Below, one piece after another: positions 17,888-24,373 of a stretch of 64,000 bases of DNA; the first letter of the stretch is position 1, and each line of letters opens with the position of its first letter. The DNA is taken from positions 1,240,001 through 1,304,000 of the forward strand of contig NZ_CP141606.1 of the NCBI RefSeq assembly GCF_035593345.1, in the 5' to 3' direction. The DNA comes from Lelliottia sp. JS-SCA-14 (GTDB lineage: Bacteria; Pseudomonadota; Gammaproteobacteria; Enterobacterales; Enterobacteriaceae). The position numbers and the translations under genes are program-made. Under the pieces are notes generated by a model. The model was not told the origin of the DNA and ran no database searches. It was given only the letters and a program-made list of their open reading frames with translations.

Positions 17888-18892
17888 TCAGTAATGAATT
17901 TTCGCGCAGGGGATCAGGTCGTCCTTCAGTGCAGTTAGCACTTCTTTAGCCTGTTCACGGGTTAAATTGGTGTGGCTGGTGAGCGCGTTAACGATGTTGG
18001 TGCCGACCGTCTTGCGATGCTTCACGTCAGCTTCACGCTTGGCTTGCTCGTCGGCTTTGCGCTTCTCTTCTGCAAGTCGCGCAGCTTCTTTCGCATCAGC
18101 TTCTCGGCGCACCTTCTCGGCGGCCTCCTGCGCCTTGCGCTGCTCTTCAGCAATGGCTGCCTGTTTGTCACGCTCAGCCTGTTCTGCTGCTGCTTTCTTG
18201 TCGGCTTCTGCCTTCTGCTCAGCGGCGATACGGTCACGCTCTGCTTGCTCAGCTTTCAGCCTCAGCTCAGCTTCTCGACGAGCAGATTCAGCACGTTCAC
18301 GCTCAGCTTTCTCTTCTGCTTCACGCTTGGCCTGTTCCGTTGCCTGACGCTTCAGTTCTTCTTCGTGAGCAATGCGCTGGCGTTCCGCTTCTTCCGCTTT
18401 AGCTTTGGCATCACGATCGAATGCTTCATTCATCAGCAGGGCCATTTCGTGATCGGCTTCTACCTGCTTCTTCAGTGCTTCGAGTGCTGACTTTTCCTCA
18501 GCTTCAATGCGAAGGCGCTCTTCTTCAGCCGCTTTCTCTGCCGCGATGCGCTCCTGTTCCGCTTCCCATTCTGTCAAAGGACGGCGCACTTCATCTTTCA
18601 GCAGGTCGAGACGCTCACGAACCAGTCGTCGGCTCTCGTCAATCTGCTTTGGCAGGGCTTTAAGCTCAGCGACAAGGTCTTTACCGGCATTGTCGATGTA
18701 CGTCTTGGAGCGTGCCACCTTGTGCGCCATTGATGCTATGGCGTCGCGTCCTTTCTTGGTCGATACATCCGGCACCAGGCTGCGAGCTTCCTTCTCGATC
18801 GCCTCAATAATCGGGTCGAGTTGTTCCTTGGTGGTGAAAACCGCCATTGCGTTCGACTTCTCAATGACGACTAAATCTGTTGCTTCGCTCAT
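17888..18892 (-). CDS. Long coiled-coil phage protein
   Basis: 334 residues. Residues ~1-100 form a conserved-looking globular/helical head (QLDPIIEAIEKEARSLVPDVST). Residues ~105-290 are an almost uninterrupted Glu/Lys/Arg/Ala-rich coiled coil. A short C-terminal domain follows (TVGTNIVNALTSHTNLTREQ). Such proteins are frequent beside phage recombination genes; the function is unknown. No signal peptide or membrane segment, so it is cytosolic and not a TolA-like protein despite the similar composition. Confidence 0.8.
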   Translation of the reverse strand: MSEATDLVVIEKSNAMAVFTTKEQLDPIIEAIEKEARSLVPDVSTKKGRDAIASMAHKVARSKTYIDNAGKDLVAELKALPKQIDESRRLVRERLDLLKDEVRRPLTEWEAEQERIAAEKAAEEERLRIEAEEKSALEALKKQVEADHEMALLMNEAFDRDAKAKAEEAERQRIAHEEELKRQATEQAKREAEEKAERERAESARREAELRLKAEQAERDRIAAEQKAEADKKAAAEQAERDKQAAIAEEQRKAQEAAEKVRREADAKEAARLAEEKRKADEQAKREADVKHRKTVGTNIVNALTSHTNLTREQAKEVLTALKDDLIPCAKIHY

Positions 18893-18968
18893 GGTTTCTC
18901 CTGAAATTTGGTTGTGCGCTTCCCGTCTGCGATAGCCGGAAAGGGAGTGATGAAAGTAGGGGAGGGGA

Positions 18969-19232
18969 TTACTTGCCGAGCGCTTTGGCGATTACGGCTT
19001 TTGATTCTTCAACGCAGATTGATTCCGAACTGCCCGATGGAGCATGGATATCAAGCCATTCAACGCACTGTTTGAGAGATTCAAGCAATTCAGGCGCAGC
19101 AGTGATGAGCGCTAAATTTTCTTTGCTCATCATTTCAAATGGATACTGCTTACTTAAAACTATATGCGTCATGTTGCCCAGCGCATCATCAGCAACGAAC
19201 CACGGTCCTTTTGTTCCTCTAAATTCTTCCAT
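18969..19232 (-). CDS. Phage early protein of the ITAAPELLESL type
   Basis: 87 residues (MEEFRGTKGPWFVADD...). The central ALITAAPELLESLKQCV motif is shared by many small lambdoid and P22-type early proteins of unknown function. ATG 19232 shares its A with the stop of the preceding gene; a GTG one codon earlier is possible. Confidence 0.7.
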   Translation of the reverse strand: MEEFRGTKGPWFVADDALGNMTHIVLSKQYPFEMMSKENLALITAAPELLESLKQCVEWLDIHAPSGSSESICVEESKAVIAKALGK

Positions 19233-19537
19233 CACACCCTCACTTCAAACGAGTTACGATTTACCCTGACTCCAAGCGCTTTACGCTGGGCCTCAATTGC
19301 CTGTTGCAGCATCACCGAGTCTTCCAGATAGCGAGCAATGGCTTTCTTGCTCAGAGATGCGCGGAGTGCTCTTGAATCGACGCACTGGCTAACGATGTGG
19401 CCTAGACCATTCTTGATGAGCTGATCACGGTTCATTCTGAGCTTGTGACGAACGTTGCCGACTTCTACCAGCTGCCACGTGTAGCCATCAGCCATTTTGG
19501 TTACGGTGTACTGCTTGCCGTTGTGAGTGACTGTCAT
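19232..19537 (-). CDS. Phage early protein of unknown function
   Basis: 101 residues, basic. The N-terminal half has beta-rich THNGKQYTVTKMADGYTWQLV. Overlaps both neighbours by one to four bases, so it is part of a coupled PL transcript. Confidence 0.65.
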   Translation of the reverse strand: MTVTHNGKQYTVTKMADGYTWQLVEVGNVRHKLRMNRDQLIKNGLGHIVSQCVDSRALRASLSKKAIARYLEDSVMLQQAIEAQRKALGVRVNRNSFEVRV

Positions 19538-19836
19538 GAGGCCTCCGGTTTCAGACTTTCAAGATATTCGCGCGGGTCGTCGTAATATTCGCTGTACCAG
19601 TCAACCCATCGGTCACTTAGCTCCATATCTACCATTTCTTCATCTGTCAGACTTTCATCCCAAATCTGGAGGCCGTTAGCGTTGCAATAATCAGGCTTGA
19701 TGTTGTTGTCGTACTGGAAGGAATCATAATCAGCCAGGGCGTCCATCAACCGAACGCCTTCTTCGACGCTTTGCACTTCAACGACGAATGCCTTCATTGG
19801 TACTTGTGGGATGTGCCAAACTCGTAATTTGCTCAT
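19534..19836 (-). CDS. Acidic phage early protein (possible superinfection-exclusion family)
   Basis: 100 residues, strongly acidic C-terminus (DRWVDWYSEYYDDPREYLESL). The N-terminus KLRVWHIPQVPMKAFVVEV is familiar from lambdoid left operons, where related proteins are sometimes labelled superinfection exclusion; I cannot verify that role. ATG 19836 has GGAG six bases upstream; an earlier in-frame ATG at 19842 is too close to that site. Confidence 0.6.
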   Translation of the reverse strand: MSKLRVWHIPQVPMKAFVVEVQSVEEGVRLMDALADYDSFQYDNNIKPDYCNANGLQIWDESLTDEEMVDMELSDRWVDWYSEYYDDPREYLESLKPEAS

Positions 19837-20001
19837 AATCATCTCCGCGCTTAAGCCGCGCCGCTGAACGTGAAAGACTCTGCATATGCAGACATTTAAG
19901 CGGTGGATAGCCGCCCTGATAACGGAGCACCCTCGTGAAGATGCTTTGGTATCAGCAATAAAAAACCCGCCGGAGCGAGTCTATTCGTCTTGCATGAGCG
20001 A

Positions 20002-20130
20002 TTAACCTTCCTCGCCACCGATCTCTTCGTAAATCTCCTGCGGATCATCACCGTTGTTTTCGCAGAACGACTCCCAATTACTCCAGTTCTCGCTGAGAAA
20101 CTCCGCAATTCTCATCAACTCGTATTCCAT
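20002..20130 (-). CDS. Very small acidic phage protein
   Basis: 42 residues (MEYELMRIAEFLSENWSNWE...), acidic and rich in Asn and Glu. The ATG at 20130 has AGGG at seven bases. Function unknown. Confidence 0.55.
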   Translation of the reverse strand: MEYELMRIAEFLSENWSNWESFCENNGDDPQEIYEEIGGEEG

Positions 20131-20173
20131 CGCCTTACCCTCTTGTATCGTGAGCTAATAAAAAGGCCGCCAG

Positions 20174-20380
20174 TTAGGCAGCCTGTTCACATTCTTTGTT
20201 AACCTGACTCCATATGAAGTCGGTAAAATCATCCTGTTCAGTTATGTGCTCATCAACATTTCCAAGATACAGAACCTTCATTTCGATGATGAAGCATATG
20301 AATCTGGCATTGCGGGATGATTTACTCTTCCACTCAATGCCTGCATTTGCTGCAAGGAATGCCAGGAATCGCTGATTCAT
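20174..20380 (-). CDS. Small phage protein of unknown function
   Basis: 68 residues (MNQRFLAFLAANAGIEWKSK...). A good GAGGTGA ribosome-binding site precedes the ATG. Second gene of the PL operon, just after N. Confidence 0.55.
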   Translation of the reverse strand: MNQRFLAFLAANAGIEWKSKSSRNARFICFIIEMKVLYLGNVDEHITEQDDFTDFIWSQVNKECEQAA

Positions 20381-20391
20381 ATTTCACCTCG

Positions 20392-20646
20392 TTAACGTGC
20401 CGTAACCGAATCTTTGCTGTTGCGATATCCAGCTGCGTAGAGCCCAACATCAGGCAAGCAAGCCGATCCGCCTGTATTGCTGTCACGCAGACTACCGAGA
20501 GAGATAGCTACGTCTACGCGACTGAGTTTCTTGCGTGAGGTTTCCTGAGAAGTGTCAGGAGCTGCTTCAGCGCGTCGTTTAGCCATCAGCTCGCCACGTT
20601 TCAGATAGCGCCGTGTAACGCTGTTTGTTGCGATTAAATTGGTCAT
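20392..20646 (-). CDS. N: N-type transcription antiterminator
   Basis: 84 residues. The N-terminal TRRYLKRGELMAKRRAEA is an arginine-rich motif of the kind that binds boxB RNA, and the C-terminal GGSACLPDVGLYAAGYR...TAR resembles the C-terminus of N proteins of some lambdoid phages. It is the first gene after PL and nutL, where N belongs. GGAGG precedes ATG 20646 and lies at the base of a long leader stem. It should let RNA polymerase pass terminators in the PL and PR operons. Confidence 0.78.
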   Translation of the reverse strand: MTNLIATNSVTRRYLKRGELMAKRRAEAAPDTSQETSRKKLSRVDVAISLGSLRDSNTGGSACLPDVGLYAAGYRNSKDSVTAR

Positions 20647-20659
20647 ACATCCTCCAGTG

Positions 20660-20786
20660 GTTGCTTTGGTGATTGGATGGCCGGTGCTGATCTCCGGCTT
20701 GCGGCTACCCATCCTAGCCCGAAGCTAGGTGCTCACCGCTGAGCGTTAGCGAATCAGCCTTCGCATTCATCCAATCCCAAAGCAAC
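20660..20786 (-). promoter_or_regulatory. Structured N leader with a long stem next to the N ribosome-binding site
   Basis: TTGCTTTGGTGATTGGATG (20661-20679) is complementary to CATCCAATCCCAAAGCAA (20768-20785) with a single bulged base; G20660/C20786 extend it. Inside are smaller hairpins, including CTAGC-TTCGG-GCTAG. Its base adjoins the N Shine-Dalgarno, the arrangement of lambda's RNase III-cleaved N leader, where folding and cutting control N translation. Confidence 0.6.
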
Positions 20787-20795
20787 TTCCGTTGG

Positions 20796-20840
20796 TCTCC
20801 CACAAGGGCGGGAGAAGTAACCCCATCAATGTTAAAGAGC
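20796..20840 (-). promoter_or_regulatory. nutL (boxA and boxB)
   Basis: On the minus strand boxA GCTCTTTAACAT (20840-20829) is followed after 13 bases by boxB, stem TCTCCC/GGGAGA (20815-20796) with loop GCCCTTGT. The loop and the boxA-boxB spacing are the same as at nutR. Confidence 0.8.
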
Positions 20841-20886
20841 TGAGACTTCGTTCCATGTCTCGGTAGTGCGTCCTACTGATGGACTA

Positions 20887-20926
20887 ATTAAACATCATGT
20901 GGATTTAAAGGTCAACAGCATGTTGA
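20887..20926 (-). promoter_or_regulatory. PL promoter with repressor operators
   Basis: Minus-strand TTGACC (20915-20910), 17-base spacer, TTTAAT (20892-20887). Operator TCAACAGCATGTTGA (20912-20926, perfect arms) covers the -35 and TAAACATCATGTGGA (20889-20903) covers the -10; they are 23 bp apart. CI or Cro binding would block the promoter. Confidence 0.8.
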
Positions 20927-21022
20927 TTAAATTTGTGGATTTAATGCTTTCTTGTTGATTTTCATGTTGATTTATTTTTTGTTTGTTCGGGTGTAAGTTA
21001 GAAAAAAACAAAGGGGATGATT

Positions 21023-21229
21023 ATGGGAAGTGATGAACTTGCTGATGACCGCATGGCATTTATGGCGGGCGAGGTTGGGTGTGTGGTGTTCGAGCTGGTT
21101 TATAATGGAATTGAGATAAACAGGGATAATATAGTTGGGATGCTACAGGGAAAACGGAAGGCGGTTGGAAATGTTATCCACAAGGGGATGCTCAGAGATG
21201 CCGCTGAAATGGTCAGGAAGGGTAAATAG
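21023..21229 (+). CDS. Small protein between cI and PL, possibly YmgB/AriR-like
   Basis: 68 residues (MGSDELADDRMAFMAGEVGC...EINRDNIVGMLQGKRKAV). The second half has the shape of the YmgB/AriR connector family (xxINRDNIVxxL), but the match is by eye. AAAGGGG lies six bases before ATG 21023; ATG 21017 is too close to it. It points toward cI and is separated from it by a terminator. A PL-proximal cargo gene expressed in lysogens is possible. Confidence 0.6.
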   Translation: MGSDELADDRMAFMAGEVGCVVFELVYNGIEINRDNIVGMLQGKRKAVGNVIHKGMLRDAAEMVRKGK

Positions 21230-21253
21230 AAACCCGGATAGGTGTCCGGGTTT
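21230..21253. terminator. Terminator between the 68-residue gene and cI
   Basis: AAACCCGGA (21230-21238) pairs with TCCGGGTTT (21245-21253). Located between convergent genes; T or A tracts on both sides allow use in both directions. Confidence 0.7.
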
Positions 21254-21261
21254 GTCGGTGT

Positions 21262-21969
21262 TTAGTAGTCCAAGACGGACCACCAGAATACGCGACCTAT
21301 AACCTCTATGTTGCCAAGGGGTTTTTCTTCTGGCGGATGCTCTGCATAGTTATAACTGCGGATACTGACAGTCTCAGGACCTGTTCTGTATAGAAGCTTG
21401 ATTCGCTTCCATCCATCTTCACTGATCGCATACATTTTACCATCGACGATTTTCTTATCTTCCGTATTCACTGCCACGGTAGTACCGTCAGGGATATTTG
21501 GTTCCATGCTGTTACCACGAGCAGGGAAGCAAATTATGCTGTGTCCATCTGTGCTGGCACCGATGCGGCGCAGTGTTGATTTTGAGAATCTCAACTTGTA
21601 CCCGTTATAGTCTTCGTCGCCAGTGCGCCCAGCGCCACATGCGAACTCTATGTCCTTGAAGAACGGAACTTCCACCTCATCGTCGCCTACTGGAGTGCTA
21701 TCATCCCAGGATTCAACCTTTCCCCACTCAGACTCTGGTGGAATGCCATCATCGCTGCGTTTCTTTGGTTCACCCTGGCCATTCAAAAGCCAATCAAGAG
21801 AGTAACCGTACTTCTCCGCGATTAGCTGAGCAGCCTCTCGGCTTATAGAGTCGCGCTTAATCCAGTTATTTACAGTCTGTGCGCTAGTAGAAAGCTGCTC
21901 AGCTAAATCCTTCTGTTTCATTCCTTCTCTGGCAAGTAAATGCCTAATTCTTTCTGCAATTCCACTCAT
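21262..21969 (-). CDS. cI: CI-type prophage repressor (HTH + S24 peptidase)
   Basis: 235 residues. Helix-turn-helix at ~10-60 (KQKDLAEQLSTSAQTVNNWIKR). The C-terminal LexA/UmuD-like domain has the autocleavage bond in FACGAG (A113-G114), nucleophile S154 (GNSMEPNIPDG) and general base K191, with the usual spacing of 37. It maintains lysogeny by binding OL/OR and is inactivated through RecA-stimulated self-cleavage during SOS. Strong GGAGGG ribosome-binding site before the ATG. Confidence 0.94.
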   Translation of the reverse strand: MSGIAERIRHLLAREGMKQKDLAEQLSTSAQTVNNWIKRDSISREAAQLIAEKYGYSLDWLLNGQGEPKKRSDDGIPPESEWGKVESWDDSTPVGDDEVEVPFFKDIEFACGAGRTGDEDYNGYKLRFSKSTLRRIGASTDGHSIICFPARGNSMEPNIPDGTTVAVNTEDKKIVDGKMYAISEDGWKRIKLLYRTGPETVSIRSYNYAEHPPEEKPLGNIEVIGRVFWWSVLDY

Positions 21970-21993
21970 AAAACCCTCCGCTTCCTCCCATGA

Positions 21994-22065
21994 TAAACAC
22001 GATGTGTATTTTTTCCATCACCATGATGTTGATTTAATCCACACCATGGATTAACATAGTGTTGA
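21994..22065 (+). promoter_or_regulatory. PR promoter and OR operators
   Basis: Three sites resemble the OL consensus TCAACA-N3-TGTTGA: TAAACACGATGTGTA (21994-22008), TCACCATGATGTTGA (22018-22032) and TTAACATAGTGTTGA (22051-22065). PR reads TTGATT (22029-22034), 17-base spacer, TAACAT (22052-22057), overlapped by the last two. A further palindrome TAATCCA...TGGATTA lies between them. The leftward promoter for cI must also lie here. Confidence 0.72.
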
Positions 22066-22087
22066 TTACAGTTAACTGGAGTAAGAC

Positions 22088-22306
22088 ATGATCAACAAAC
22101 GGAAGACCGCTACTCCTCTTGACCTGGCTATTAGTGCTGTTGGTGGCTCTCAGAAAATCCTTGCCGAAAAGGTTGGGGTTACCCCTCAGGCCATCAACAT
22201 GCTTAAAAAGCGAGGCGGAAGCCTCCCGGTTACCAAGATGCGTAAGTACGAAGAAGTAACCGGCCTGTCAAAGGAAGTTCTGTACCCTGGCATTTTTACT
22301 GCCTAA
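22088..22306 (+). CDS. cro: Cro-type repressor (YdaS-like HTH)
   Basis: 72 residues with helix-turn-helix GGSQKILAEKVGVTPQAINM. First gene of the PR operon, divergent from cI. By position it is Cro, the lytic repressor of cI transcription. The fold belongs to the YdaS/Cro group; no partner toxin is adjacent. Confidence 0.85.
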   Translation: MINKRKTATPLDLAISAVGGSQKILAEKVGVTPQAINMLKKRGGSLPVTKMRKYEEVTGLSKEVLYPGIFTA

Positions 22307-22313
22307 GAAACAT

Positions 22314-22356
22314 CGCTCTTTAACATCGCTGCTCATCCTCTCCGCCCTTGTGGAGA
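22314..22356 (+). promoter_or_regulatory. nutR (boxA and boxB)
   Basis: boxA CGCTCTTTAACA (22314-22325), 13 bases, then boxB stem TCTCC/GGAGA (22339-22343/22352-22356) around loop GCCCTTGT, the same loop as nutL. Located between cro and cII as in lambda. Confidence 0.8.
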
Positions 22357-22365
22357 TAACAACAA

Positions 22366-22381
22366 CGCATCACAGGATGCG
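22366..22381 (+). terminator. tR1-like hairpin
   Basis: CGCATC (22366-22371) pairs with GATGCG (22376-22381) and is not followed by a T run, so it would act as a Rho-dependent or pause site like lambda tR1, just beyond nutR. Confidence 0.4.
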
Positions 22382-22415
22382 CATTAACTATTTCAACACA
22401 AAGGAATTATCACAA

Positions 22416-22700
22416 ATGGAAAGCACAACCTCACGAAACAAAGCTCAGGCTCGAAAAATCGAGTCCTGGATCCTGAATCAGATTGCTATGCGCGGCTCGA
22501 CTAACGTCGCCAAGGCTCTGGGAATGGATAAATCAGGAATTACACGCTGGAAAGAGAACATGCTGCCGAAGCTGTCGATGCTCTTAGCGGTACTGGAATG
22601 GGGAGTCGTTGATGACGACATGGCCAGGCTTGCTAAGCAGGTTGCAGAAATTCTCACAAATGAAAAACCCCAAAAGAGCGGTAACTCCTTCGGGGCTTAG
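22416..22700 (+). CDS. cII: CII transcriptional activator
   Basis: 94 residues, closely patterned on lambda CII: ARKIESWILNQIAMRGSTNV, HTH GMDKSGITRWKENMLPK, and the tetramerisation/degradation region SMLLAVLEWGVVDDDMARLA. CII activates cI, int and anti-Q type promoters to establish lysogeny. ATG 22416 has AAAGGAA upstream and matches the family start; the longer frame upstream runs through nutR. Confidence 0.93.
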   Translation: MESTTSRNKAQARKIESWILNQIAMRGSTNVAKALGMDKSGITRWKENMLPKLSMLLAVLEWGVVDDDMARLAKQVAEILTNEKPQKSGNSFGA

Positions 22701-22725
22701 AAACACTGTGTCACGTCAGTAACAG
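22662..22725 (-). ncRNA. oop: oop-like antisense RNA to the cII 3' end
   Basis: Minus-strand promoter TTACAA (22758-22753), 16-base spacer, CATAAT (22736-22731) would start a transcript near 22725. It would end at a strong terminator whose 11-bp stem (22685-22695 with 22668-22678, loop of six) is followed by TTTTT (22667-22663). This gives ~63 nt overlapping the end of cII. Lambda OOP (77 nt) has the same layout and promotes RNase III cleavage of cII mRNA. Confidence 0.7.
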
Positions 22726-22733
22726 GAGTAATT

Positions 22734-23472
22734 ATGCCCTTAAGCGACGACTTTGTAAAAGAATGCAGATACGAATTTATCCGCGATGAAGTTTTAAGGC
22801 TTGAGTTTAAATATTCAATGCCTATCGACGTCAGCGGAAGCATACCCGAGACGATCAACTCCAAGGGAGTGGATTTACATTCTCTCCAATCCTTGCATGC
22901 CGGGCCTGCTGAAGATTGGGATGACTACGATATCCCCGCAAGCCAGAGCGAAAGAGCTTTCTTCATCGACTGGCGTTCCTGAAAAATTCACGATTGAAGC
23001 CTCATATTTTTCAGATGACCCTCGTGGAGATGAGTCTCGAATTCACGCAGCCATGAGTGATCATCGCCTTAATGATAGCCGTGAGTTCTTCACCTGCTCA
23101 CTGGCAATTGCAGACGAAATATGTCGCTCCTATTGCCTATGCGATTCGAAATCCAGCCTGGAAGAGATCGCGAATGACTATCCCATTATCTGCACTGACA
23201 AACCTATCAAATTAGACCTTCATGAGTGGTTCCAAGAGTTTGGCATCCCTGTAGTTGGGAGCATGACAAACGCGCTAAAAGCCATCTTCATGCTTGGCAG
23301 CGAACGCCTTGATGAGATGGGGCACGATGGAATCTCCATCATTATTGAAAATGGTGAGGTCCGAGGAATCATGTCTGAATCCCATCAGAGTGGGCTTGCC
23401 TACCTGGAAGAAATTCATGAAAGGGAAACCCTTACGGGCATATATGGCCCACGAATGCCCGGAGGTTTTTAA
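22734..23472 (+). pseudogene. T5orf172-domain protein with a one-base frameshift
   Basis: The ATG at 22734 has a strong AGGAG site and begins MPLSDDFVKECRYEFIRDEV. At the GGG of 22865-22867 the sensible frame changes by +1. The next ~200 codons read REWIYILSNPCMPGLLKIGM, then SPQARAKELSSSTGVPEKF and a C-terminal part ending near 23472. WIYILSNP..PGLLKIG is the T5orf172/GIY-YIG-like nuclease core. Removing one G would give a continuous ~245-residue protein. The downstream frame alone (from TTG 22801) has no ribosome-binding site. Either a true mutation, a sequencing error or, less likely, recoding. Located between cII and the replication genes. Confidence 0.65.
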
Positions 23473-24371
23473 TGGCACGCTCACGCAACATCAAACCAGG
23501 CTTTTTCACCAATGATGAACTGGCCGAATGCTCTCCTTATGCTCGCTTACTCTTTGCCGGGCTGTGGACCATCGCGGATAAGGAAGGGCGACTTGATGAT
23601 CGTCCTAAGAAAGTTAAAGCGATGGTTCTGCCGTTCGACGATGTTGATTGCAACGACTTACTGCAGCAGCTTCACAGTCACAAATTCATCAACCGATACC
23701 AGGTTAACGATGAGCAATTCATCCAGATAAATAACTGGAAGAAGCACCAGAACCCTCATTGCAAAGAAGCGGCTAGTGAGATACCAGAACCGGTAGAGAA
23801 CGATAGCAGCACCGGACAAGAACAGTGCAAGGACGGTGAAGATGAAGATAAGAAGGATGCGGAACCACCTCAAGTTATTGAAATTAAAGAAGCACCAGAT
23901 AAGCACTGTGCTAGTTCAGTGCAAGAACCAGTAGAGAACAATTTAAATCCTGCTGATTCCCTTAACCTGATTCCTGATTCCCTCATCCCTCATACTGATT
24001 CCCTAGTTAACACCCAAGCCGCTGACGCGACTTGCGATGATGGGGAAAATATCGAACAAGCTACCGTTCACCAGATGGCAAGCCGCTATGCGTTCGAAGG
24101 GAATATCGTTCGGTTGAACCACAAGGACTACGAAGCCTGGATGCGTCTCTACCCGAATATCGATCTGCAATACGAACTCAAGAAGCTGGATATCGAGTTC
24201 ACTCACGAGAAGCCAAAAAACTGGTTTATCACTGCAAGCCAGAAGCTCAGCTACCAGAACAAACAGGCCAGCTCACGACCTGCCAAGAAAGTTTCGAACG
24301 GGCTGAGATCTGAAAACTTCGCCACCAAAGACTACGGTCAATCTGACATGCCTTCCTGGGCGCAGGAGTGA
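23472..24371 (+). CDS. Phage replication initiator (O-like)
   Basis: 299 residues. N-terminal winged-helix region (MARSRNIKPGFFTNDELAEC, DKEGRLDDRPKKVKAMVLPF), a low-complexity acidic linker (~105-200) and a C-terminal domain (KDYEAWMRLYPNIDLQYELKK) that would contact the helicase loader. It starts a few bases after GGAGG and is followed directly by a DnaC-like gene, the O-P arrangement. The phage origin may lie in the linker-coding DNA as in lambda, but clear iterons were not seen. Confidence 0.8.
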   Translation: MARSRNIKPGFFTNDELAECSPYARLLFAGLWTIADKEGRLDDRPKKVKAMVLPFDDVDCNDLLQQLHSHKFINRYQVNDEQFIQINNWKKHQNPHCKEAASEIPEPVENDSSTGQEQCKDGEDEDKKDAEPPQVIEIKEAPDKHCASSVQEPVENNLNPADSLNLIPDSLIPHTDSLVNTQAADATCDDGENIEQATVHQMASRYAFEGNIVRLNHKDYEAWMRLYPNIDLQYELKKLDIEFTHEKPKNWFITASQKLSYQNKQASSRPAKKVSNGLRSENFATKDYGQSDMPSWAQE

Positions 24372-24373
24372 AC

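Noticed and set aside
18022..18560. Repeat-rich stretch that might be a CRISPR or tandem repeat array
   Set aside because: The repeats are degenerate codons for Glu/Ala/Lys/Arg in a coiled-coil gene, with no constant spacer length.
17888..18892. TolA-like envelope protein
   Set aside because: Composition is similar but there is no membrane anchor or TolA C-terminal domain.
22088..22306. Toxin-antitoxin reading of the YdaS-like gene
   Set aside because: Placed exactly as Cro, with PR, operators and nutR; no YdaT-like partner follows.
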